DNA from: Bacteroidales bacterium
GTDB taxonomy: Bacteria > Bacteroidota > Bacteroidia > Bacteroidales > UBA3663
Length of the DNA: 17,371 nucleotides
Direction: 5' to 3'
Assembly (NCBI GenBank): GCA_004557315.1
Contig: SFEH01000047.1
Location: 1 to 17,371, forward strand
The position numbers were made by a program, and so were the translations under genes. The first letter of the stretch is position 1, and every line of letters starts with the position of its first letter. The notes under the pieces are model-generated. The model saw nothing but the letters and a program-made list of their open reading frames with translations, did not search any database and had not been told where the DNA came from. Shown here one piece after another: positions 7,360-14,180 of this stretch.

Positions 7360-8349
7360 TCATTTCGAGCCTTTTCCCTTCTTTGTTGCCTTGGATGGCT
7401 GCTGTTTCTTCTGTATTGCCAATGAGTTTCTTTCCCAGAATACACCATCGGCATATCCTTGAATCGATTTGTCAGTCAGAGCATTAGCCAGTCGTTTGGC
7501 TGCCCATAGACAGTATTCGCGGTTGATCTCTATTCCGCAGAATGACCTTCCCAGTTTCCTTGCCACTACTGCCGCCGTTCCGCTTCCTGCAAATGGATCG
7601 AATATTCTGTCACCCTGCTTCGACGAAGCAAGAATCAGCTTGGCATATAGCTTCTCAGGCTTTTGGGTAGGGTGGGAGGTATTTTCTGGCATCGACCAGA
7701 AGGGTATGCTGATGTCGTCCCAGAAGTTGGAAGGATAGGTGGTTCTGAAATTGCCTTCGTCGGTCTCTTCCCAGTCTTTTGGCTTGCCATCGACCTTATA
7801 TGGCGCAATGACCCTTCGCTTCATCATGACGGCATCGACATTGAAGTAGTAGTCACGAGGGTTCTTGACCGCAAACCATATATCCTCCATGCCGTTCTTC
7901 CAGTTTGACTTCGCTCCTCGACCTTTCTCTCTCTGCCATGATATCCTGTTAACGACGGTCAGTTTTTCTTCAATCACGCGCTGCATTGATGACGAGCATT
8001 TCCAGTCGCCGCACATATACAGCGAGCCGTTGTCCTTGAGTTTGTCGCAGACCTTGTAGAACCAGCTTCGCAGATACTCCTCGTATTCATCCTGCTTCAT
8101 GGCAGAGAACACCTTTCCGTGGAAATCCTTGTCGAGGTTGTATGGAGGATCGATGATGATAAGGTCGAAATGATTGTCGGGAATCAGGTCGATACAATCA
8201 TAGAGGTCGGCATTGACCATCATGTCATCGTGGAAGCCATTTCGCAGGTCTTCGATGCTGCTGATATGTATTTCCAGCGAAGGAATCTCTCGCTCTGAAA
8301 CGGTGATGGTTTGGTTGCGACCTGATTTTTGTGTCTTTTCTTCTGTCAT
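7360..8349 (-). CDS. Solitary DNA methyltransferase, N6-adenine/N4-cytosine type (beta-class order)
   Basis: Using the ATG at 8349 (MTEEKTQK) the protein has 329 residues. An in-frame start at 8385 would add 12 residues but overlap the preceding gene. Catalytic motif IV is DPPYNL (about 67-72) and the S-adenosylmethionine-binding motif FDPFAGSGT lies later (about 250-258), so the order IV-then-I is that of beta-class amino-methyltransferases (PF01555). SHPTQKP at about 225-231 is also typical. DPPY favours adenine N6 as target. The tail is strongly basic (KKQQPSKATKKGKGSK), possibly aiding DNA contact. No restriction endonuclease gene is adjacent on either side, so it appears to be an orphan enzyme, with a possible role in epigenetic regulation or protection. 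It lies 13 bases after the LuxR-type gene and is probably the last gene of that unit. The recognition sequence cannot be read. Confidence 0.88.
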   Translation of the reverse strand: MTEEKTQKSGRNQTITVSEREIPSLEIHISSIEDLRNGFHDDMMVNADLYDCIDLIPDNHFDLIIIDPPYNLDKDFHGKVFSAMKQDEYEEYLRSWFYKVCDKLKDNGSLYMCGDWKCSSSMQRVIEEKLTVVNRISWQREKGRGAKSNWKNGMEDIWFAVKNPRDYYFNVDAVMMKRRVIAPYKVDGKPKDWEETDEGNFRTTYPSNFWDDISIPFWSMPENTSHPTQKPEKLYAKLILASSKQGDRIFDPFAGSGTAAVVARKLGRSFCGIEINREYCLWAAKRLANALTDKSIQGYADGVFWERNSLAIQKKQQPSKATKKGKGSK

Positions 8350-8362
8350 AATCTGCTTTGTA

Positions 8363-8950
8363 TTAAATCTCGTCGGCATTGACAAAGCCGTTCAAGATGG
8401 CATAGACAGTGAGTCCCGACATCGATTTGATGCCTGTCTTTTCCTGTATGTTCTTGCGATGAGTGATGACCGTGGTGAGCCCGATACACAGTTTGTCGGC
8501 AATCTCACGGTTGGTGAGACCCTTGCACAGCAAGCCTAATACCTCAATCTCGCGCATCGAGAGTTCAGGCTGATACTGGGCAGGGTGCAGGTTCATGCGT
8601 TCGCCTCCGTGGGTCGAGCCATATTCGCGCAGCCTGATTATCTGCTGGATCAGACCGTGTTCGTCCTGCGAAACGTCGATGGCAGGACGACCCAGTCGCA
8701 TCACCTGCTCACGGTTCTGTGCCAAGATGATAGCCTTGTGGCCTTGTTCGCGGAAGAAGTTGACGTGTTCGAGATAGATATTGGACGAGACGAAATAGTG
8801 CTTGTAGGCAAAAGGCGTGTCATCCATCAGGTCACCAAAAGTGCGGAAGGTGCGTATGGTAGCGCCCGGGAGAATATTCTCCAGGATGGTCTGCAGTCCG
8901 ATGCAGGTCAGCGTGTTGCTGTCGATGATTGCGAGTTCGAGGTCGTCCAT
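8363..8950 (-). CDS. LuxR/NarL-family transcriptional regulator with degenerate receiver domain
   Basis: This 195-residue protein has two domains. Residues about 5-110 follow the receiver pattern (LAIIDSN, GLQTILEN), but the usual phosphoacceptor Asp is absent: the strand reads HYFVSSN at 51-57, with Ser55/Ser56 where Asp is expected, and only one acidic residue (Asp10) remains of the metal-binding pair. Residues 130-190 are a clear LuxR-type helix-turn-helix: LSMREIEVLGLLCKGLTNREIADKL, then TTVITHRKNIQEKTGI. It is therefore a DNA-binding regulator probably not controlled by ordinary phosphotransfer. No histidine kinase is nearby. It starts 12 bases after the MATE stop and is followed 13 bases later by the methyltransferase, so the three are likely one transcript. 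Its targets are unknown; the MATE unit is the obvious candidate. Confidence 0.86.
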   Translation of the reverse strand: MDDLELAIIDSNTLTCIGLQTILENILPGATIRTFRTFGDLMDDTPFAYKHYFVSSNIYLEHVNFFREQGHKAIILAQNREQVMRLGRPAIDVSQDEHGLIQQIIRLREYGSTHGGERMNLHPAQYQPELSMREIEVLGLLCKGLTNREIADKLCIGLTTVITHRKNIQEKTGIKSMSGLTVYAILNGFVNADEI

Positions 8951-8962
8951 ATAGTGAAGAAA

Positions 8963-10294
8963 TTAAACAAATTTGTGCCTTGCCCATTTGAGGCTGTTCC
9001 ATCGGCGCACGAAGACAATCGCACGTATGGTCTCATCGAGCGTGAAGGCAAACCACATGCCGGTGAGTCCCCAACCGAGGACAATGCCGAAGATATAGCC
9101 GAGGAGGACACCGACGCCCCACTGCACTATCAGTCCGAGGATAAGTGGGAAATGTACGTCGCCCGTGGCACGCAGGGCATTGGTGGCAAAGATGTTGATG
9201 GCTTTGCCAGGCTCGAGCAGACAGTCAACCCAGAACACCGTGCAGCCGAGAGCAATGATGGTCTGGTTGGTGGTGAGCATCGAGAGTATCTGGTGGCCGA
9301 AACAAGCACAGACGATCGAGAACGACACGCTCACGATAAGTGCAAGATGCCACACGTATTTGCCCATAAGGTAGGCAGCCCGCGCCTTGGCTCGTCCCAT
9401 TAGATGTCCGATGGTGATGGCTCCGCTGTTGGCGATGCAGACGGCAAAGAGATAGACAAACATCACGATGTTGCAGACATAGGTGCGAGTGGTGAGAGCC
9501 TCATTGCCTATCCAGTTGATGAAATAGAGCAATGTGAGCTGCTGCAGCTGGTAGGAGATGTTCTCGCCAGCCGAAGGCAAGCCGATGTAGAGCAGGTTGC
9601 GAAGCTCGCGTGTCGGGAGAGGACGGAACAGTCGCAACGGGAACTTATGGACGGTGGTCTTCATCAGAACCACGAGAAGGATGACCATCGCCACGACGCG
9701 CGAGAAGCTGGTCGAGATGGCTGCACCCTGAATGCCGAGGGCAGGGAATCCGAACTTGCCGAAGATGAGAGCATAGTTGCCAATGATGTTCAGGACATTG
9801 ACAATACCCACCACAATCATAGGGTATATGGCCTTGTCAACACTGCGAAGTACGGCCGAGCAGGTGGTCTGTATCGCCTGAACGATGGAGAAACCGCCGA
9901 CTATCTGCATGTATATCTCACCATGCACTAGGAGCTCGGGACGGAGTCCCATGAAGAGCAAAATGTCTTTGGCACAGAAAGTCATGAGGAGACTCATGAC
10001 CAAGCCAACGAAGAAGTTGAATATCAGTGCTACTCCTATCACCTGGGTCAGTCGGTCGTTGAGCTTGGCTCCGAGATATTGAGAGCAGAGCACCGACGTA
10101 CTGGCATTGATGATTGTGAAGAGCAGCAGAATGATCTGAAGCACCTGGTTGTCCATGCCCGCAGCGGCAACTGCATCGTCGCTGTACTGACTCAGCATGA
10201 ACGTGTCCATCACACCCAGCATCGTCACGAGAAGAGTCTCGATGAAGATAGGGATGAACAGCTTTTTCAGTTCTTTCTTAATATTGGTAATCAT
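8963..10294 (-). CDS. MATE-family multidrug/metabolite efflux transporter
   Basis: At 443 residues it has the normal length for the NorM/DinF/MATE family, inner-membrane antiporters that export cationic drugs or metabolites in exchange for Na+ or H+. About twelve hydrophobic segments are visible, beginning with PIFIETLLVTMLGVMDTFML. The two-lobed pattern includes AVLRSVDKAIYPMIV in the first half and the equivalent NALRATGDVHFPLIL in the second. PALGIQGAAISTSFSR is also typical of MATE proteins. The ATG at 10294 is preceded by a promoter-like element. It is the first gene of a three-gene unit with the LuxR-type regulator and the methyltransferase, and is divergent from the GH29-GH3 gene. The substrate cannot be inferred. 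Confidence 0.92.
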   Translation of the reverse strand: MITNIKKELKKLFIPIFIETLLVTMLGVMDTFMLSQYSDDAVAAAGMDNQVLQIILLLFTIINASTSVLCSQYLGAKLNDRLTQVIGVALIFNFFVGLVMSLLMTFCAKDILLFMGLRPELLVHGEIYMQIVGGFSIVQAIQTTCSAVLRSVDKAIYPMIVVGIVNVLNIIGNYALIFGKFGFPALGIQGAAISTSFSRVVAMVILLVVLMKTTVHKFPLRLFRPLPTRELRNLLYIGLPSAGENISYQLQQLTLLYFINWIGNEALTTRTYVCNIVMFVYLFAVCIANSGAITIGHLMGRAKARAAYLMGKYVWHLALIVSVSFSIVCACFGHQILSMLTTNQTIIALGCTVFWVDCLLEPGKAINIFATNALRATGDVHFPLILGLIVQWGVGVLLGYIFGIVLGWGLTGMWFAFTLDETIRAIVFVRRWNSLKWARHKFV

Positions 10295-10341
10295 TGAAAA
10301 ATGGAATGAGAAAAAATGCTATTTACCTTAAAACCTGTGCG

Positions 10342-10349
10342 CAAAGTTA
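10342..10349 (-). promoter_or_regulatory. -7 promoter box for the MATE/regulator/methyltransferase unit
   Basis: TAACTTTG on the minus strand (10349-10342) matches TAnnTTTG perfectly and sits 47 bases ahead of the MATE start codon. TTTG candidates for the -33 element lie at non-ideal spacing (15 or 24 bases), so the upstream element is uncertain. Confidence 0.5.
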
Positions 10350-10455
10350 AACAATTTTTTGTAGCAAATACAGCAAAAACTTATTAAGAACCAAAACAAA
10401 TTGCAGAAATAACAAATTATTTCGTCATTGATTACTGCACTTTCTAAAAAATAAT

Positions 10456-10463
10456 TATATTTG
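10456..10463 (+). promoter_or_regulatory. -7 promoter box for the GH29-GH3 gene
   Basis: TATATTTG at 10456-10463 matches TAnnTTTG perfectly, 31 bases before the ATG. The nearest TTG (10428-10430) is 25 bases upstream, longer than the usual 19-21, so the -33 element is weak. This suggests dependence on an activator or another sigma factor. The rest of the 200-base divergent intergenic region is AT-rich with no other clear structure. Confidence 0.5.
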
Positions 10464-10494
10464 CAAGACAAATCGTTAATTATACCAGGATAAA

Positions 10495-13400
10495 ATGAAA
10501 GCAGCCTTCTTATTGATATCGATGCTTACAGTGGCTACTGCAATGCTGAATGCCCAATCGCTCATACATGAGAAATCTGACTCATACATGCCTCCGACAG
10601 AACCAGAGGTGATCGAGAAACTCGCTCAATGGCAGGACCTGAAGTTCGGTGTACTGATGCATTGGGGTGTCTATTCAGTGCCAGGTATCTGCGAGTCGTG
10701 GACTATAACATCAGAGGACTGGATTACGCCCGATTCAGTGATGAGTTATGAGGAATACAAGCAATGGTACTGGGGGTTGAGCAAGGATTTCAATCCGACG
10801 AAGTTCAATCCCGAACAGTGGGCAAGAGTGATGAAGAAGGCTGGAATGAAATACATGGTGTTTACGAGCAAGCATCACGACGGCTTCTGCCTTTGGGATA
10901 CCAAGACCACCGACTATAAGGTGACCAACAGTGGGTTTGCAGGCAACGAGCGACAGGATGTGCTGCGATATGTGTTCGATGCTTTCCGCAACGAGGGATT
11001 CTGGACAGGCTGCTATTTCTCGAAGCCCGATTGGCATTCAGAATACTACTGGTGGCCTAAACGCGGCACTTCCAGCCGCTTCCATAACTATCCGATAAGC
11101 CAGTATCCCGAGAGATGGGAAAATTACAAGTCGTATGTGCATAGCCAGATAGGTGAGCTGATGAACGACTATGGTCATTTTGACATCCTGTGGCTCGATG
11201 GCGGCTGGTGTACTGCACCGCAGGAGGACATCGACATGGATCGCCTCGTGACTATTGCCCGCGATGCCCAGCCTGGACTGATCGTGGTCGATAGAACTTG
11301 TGCAGGCAAGTATGAGAACTACCAGACACCAGAACAGACCATACCTGCGCATCAGCTCACTAATCCGTGGGAGACATGCATGACTCTGACCAACGACTGG
11401 GGATGGGTGCCTCGTCCGACGTTCAAGAGCCCAGCGCGTGTGATAGCGATGCTTGCCGAGGTGGTGGCAAAGGGTGGAAGCCTGCTGCTTGGCGTAGGTC
11501 CAACTCCTGAAGGATTGATAGAAGACGAAGCTGTGGCACGACTCGAAGAGGTGGGAGAATGGCTCGCGAAAAACGGTGAGGCAATATACAACACAGCGGC
11601 AACACCGGTCTATACCAACAAAGATCGATCGGTGTGGTTCACAGCATCAAAAGACGGCAAGACGCTTTATGCCATCATCCCGCAGAAAGACGACGATTCG
11701 AAAGAGACTCTGACCATATCCTGGCAAGGCAATAGCCCAAGGAAAGGCAGTCGGATAATCGATCTGGCAACAAAGAAAACTGTCAGATATGTGACACGCG
11801 ATGGAGTGACTACCGTGACTCTGCCTAAGGGTGCCGCACGGTCCAATGGCATAGCTCTGCGATTCAGCCTTGAGCAGCCGATGGTATATAAGGATGCAAG
11901 TGCTTCGGTTGAAGACCGTGTCTTTGACTTGCTCGGGCGTATGACGGTGAAGGAGAAAGTGGGGCAGCTGCTTTGTCCTTTGGGCTGGTTCATGTATGAA
12001 AAGACTGGCGACAATAGCGTTGAGCTTTCCGAACTATTCGTCAAGCGAATGGATGATATACCGCTTGGCGGCTGCTGGGGTGTGTTGCGTGCCGACCCTT
12101 GGACACAAAAGACACTCGTCAACGGACTTAACCCTCGGCTAGGAGCAGAGGCGTTCAACAAGATGCAGCGATATGCTGTCGAGCATACTCGTCTTGGCAT
12201 CCCCATGATCTTTGCCGAAGAGGCATCACATGGACACATGGCAATAGGCACCACTACCTTCCCGACAGGAATAGGTCAGGCATCGACATTTGATTCTGAA
12301 ATCCTGCAACGTATGGGTCAGGCAATAGCTCTTGAGTTACGTTCGCAGGGAGGTCTTGTTGGCTATGGACCTGTTCTTGACATTGCAAGAGATCCACGTT
12401 GGGGAAGAATGGAGGAGACCTTTGGTGAGGACCCAGTCTTGGCGGGGGTGCTTGGTTCTGCCATCGTCAAGGGTATGCAGGGCGATGATATTGCCGATGG
12501 TCGTCATGTCTGTTCTACGCTGAAGCATTTCGCTGCTTATGGAGTGTCGGAAGGAGGACTGAATGGAGAATCGAACAGTATGGGCAAACGCACCTTGCTC
12601 AGCGAATATATCCCACAGTTCAAGAGTGCTGTTGAGGCTGGGGCAGGCTCGGTCATGACATCATACAATTCGATTGACGGCATTCCTTGCACATGCAACA
12701 GCTATCTCCTGACCAATGTGCTCCGAACCCAGTGGGGCTTCGACGGAGTGGTCTATTCCGACCTTGTGAGCATCGAGGGTATAGCCAATAACCACAATGT
12801 GGCAAAAGACTATTCTGAAGCTGCAGCATTGGCATTGAAAGCAGGAGTAGATATTGACCTGCAGGGAGATGCCTTTGGTGCCAACCTTGAGAAGAACATA
12901 GCCGACGGTCGGCTTTCGATGAAGGATCTTGACCGTGCCGTTGCCAATGTCCTGCGCCTGAAGTTCAGGATGGGTCTGTTTGAGAATCCTTATGTTGATC
13001 CTGAAAAGACTGCGCGAATTGTGCATTCCGATGAACATATACAGTTGGCTCGCGAAGTGGCACAGAAGAGCATTGTCCTGCTCAAGAACACAGGTCTGTT
13101 GCCTTTGTCAAAAGATGTCAGGAGCATAGCTGTGATTGGACCAAATGCCGATATGCCTTACAACCAGCTCGGCGACTATACAGCTCCACAGGCAGAAGGG
13201 AAGGTGAGGACTGTGCTTGATGGAATACGCGATGCTGTTCCGTCAGCACGCATTGAATATGTAAAAGGCTGTGCCATACGAGATACACAGAAGTCGGATA
13301 TTGCCCGTGCCGCAAAGGTGGCTTCGGAATGCGATGTAACCATTTTGGTATTGGGAGGTTCGTCGGCACGAGACTTCAAGACTAACTATAGCAAGACAGG

Positions 13401-14157
13401 CGCTGCCTCTGGAACAGGCAACTTGCTTTCAGATATGGAGACAGGAGAGGGTATGGATCGTGCAAGCCTTACGCTGATGGGCGATCAGGAGAAGCTGCTC
13501 AAGGCGGTGCTTGATGCTACTGACAGGGCGATAGTGGTCTATATCGAGGGTAGGCCTTTGGATATGAGCTATGCGTCAGAACATGCTCAGGCACTTCTCA
13601 ATGCATGGTATCCTGGCGAACAGGGAGGCAATGCCATTTCCGATGTCATTTTTGGTGATGTCAATCCTGCTGGTCGTCTGGCTGTATCTGTGCCGCGTAG
13701 CGTCGGTCAGATACCTTGCTACTACTCGCGCCGTCCGGCTCACGACTATACCGACCTTCCACAGTCACCTCTCTATGCCTTTGGCTATGGACTTAGTTAT
13801 ACCACTTTCGGCTATTCCGACCTGAAGATTACAGAAGGCGATGGCAAGGATGTCTATCGCAAGGTATCGTGCAAAGTCACCAATACGGGAAAGACGGATG
13901 GCGAGGAAGTTGTGCAGCTCTACATCAATGATGTGAAGAGCTCGGTGGAGACACCGCATAAATTGCTCAAGGCATTTCGCCGCATCCCAATCAAGGCAGG
14001 CGAGAGTGTCGAGGTGTCGTTTGATTTAGGCTTCGAAGAACTATCGCTCTTTGACATTGACCTAAAGCAAAAGGTAGAGCCAGGCACGTTCAATGTCATG
14101 GTCGGTGCTGCAAGCGATGACATACGACTTGAAGGCAGCTTCGAGTTATTGCAGTAA
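10495..14157 (+). CDS. Fused GH29 alpha-L-fucosidase and GH3 beta-glycosidase, secreted
   Basis: This is a single 1220-residue chain with a signal peptide (about 1-20, LNA-Q). GH29: about 21-460, with KFGVLMHWGVYS (50-61), TSKHHDGFCLWDT (124-136) and the nucleophile Asp235 in LWLDGGW. Glu293 in WETC is a candidate acid/base, and a small beta-domain ends near 460. GH3: about 463-1220, with DRVFDLLGRMTVKEKVGQL (474-492), DPRWGRMEETFGEDP (633-647), KHF (677-679) and the nucleophile Asp756 in GVVYSDL. Glu985 in GEGMDR is the likely acid/base, and a fibronectin-III-like domain follows (about 1138-1208). Both domains look complete with catalytic residues intact. GH29 removes alpha-L-fucose with retention; GH3 removes terminal beta-glucose, xylose or GlcNAc. 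The GH3 part begins almost exactly where a mature stand-alone GH3 would (YKDASASVEDR), with no second signal peptide. It precedes the GH92 gene by 23 bases, so an operon is likely. GH3 specificity is not determined. Confidence 0.93.
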   Translation: MKAAFLLISMLTVATAMLNAQSLIHEKSDSYMPPTEPEVIEKLAQWQDLKFGVLMHWGVYSVPGICESWTITSEDWITPDSVMSYEEYKQWYWGLSKDFNPTKFNPEQWARVMKKAGMKYMVFTSKHHDGFCLWDTKTTDYKVTNSGFAGNERQDVLRYVFDAFRNEGFWTGCYFSKPDWHSEYYWWPKRGTSSRFHNYPISQYPERWENYKSYVHSQIGELMNDYGHFDILWLDGGWCTAPQEDIDMDRLVTIARDAQPGLIVVDRTCAGKYENYQTPEQTIPAHQLTNPWETCMTLTNDWGWVPRPTFKSPARVIAMLAEVVAKGGSLLLGVGPTPEGLIEDEAVARLEEVGEWLAKNGEAIYNTAATPVYTNKDRSVWFTASKDGKTLYAIIPQKDDDSKETLTISWQGNSPRKGSRIIDLATKKTVRYVTRDGVTTVTLPKGAARSNGIALRFSLEQPMVYKDASASVEDRVFDLLGRMTVKEKVGQLLCPLGWFMYEKTGDNSVELSELFVKRMDDIPLGGCWGVLRADPWTQKTLVNGLNPRLGAEAFNKMQRYAVEHTRLGIPMIFAEEASHGHMAIGTTTFPTGIGQASTFDSEILQRMGQAIALELRSQGGLVGYGPVLDIARDPRWGRMEETFGEDPVLAGVLGSAIVKGMQGDDIADGRHVCSTLKHFAAYGVSEGGLNGESNSMGKRTLLSEYIPQFKSAVEAGAGSVMTSYNSIDGIPCTCNSYLLTNVLRTQWGFDGVVYSDLVSIEGIANNHNVAKDYSEAAALALKAGVDIDLQGDAFGANLEKNIADGRLSMKDLDRAVANVLRLKFRMGLFENPYVDPEKTARIVHSDEHIQLAREVAQKSIVLLKNTGLLPLSKDVRSIAVIGPNADMPYNQLGDYTAPQAEGKVRTVLDGIRDAVPSARIEYVKGCAIRDTQKSDIARAAKVASECDVTILVLGGSSARDFKTNYSKTGAASGTGNLLSDMETGEGMDRASLTLMGDQEKLLKAVLDATDRAIVVYIEGRPLDMSYASEHAQALLNAWYPGEQGGNAISDVIFGDVNPAGRLAVSVPRSVGQIPCYYSRRPAHDYTDLPQSPLYAFGYGLSYTTFGYSDLKITEGDGKDVYRKVSCKVTNTGKTDGEEVVQLYINDVKSSVETPHKLLKAFRRIPIKAGESVEVSFDLGFEELSLFDIDLKQKVEPGTFNVMVGAASDDIRLEGSFELLQ

Positions 14158-14180
14158 ACTATCACAATTCTTAAACATAT

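Noticed and set aside
8350..8385. Upstream start for the methyltransferase at 8385
   Set aside because: It would overlap the regulator gene by 23 bases and add residues with no family similarity; the ATG at 8349 gives a normal 13-base gap, though the longer form cannot be fully excluded.
8585..9403. A 272-codon open frame on the plus strand across the regulator/MATE junction
   Set aside because: It lies opposite two well-supported genes and its translation shows no recognisable family.
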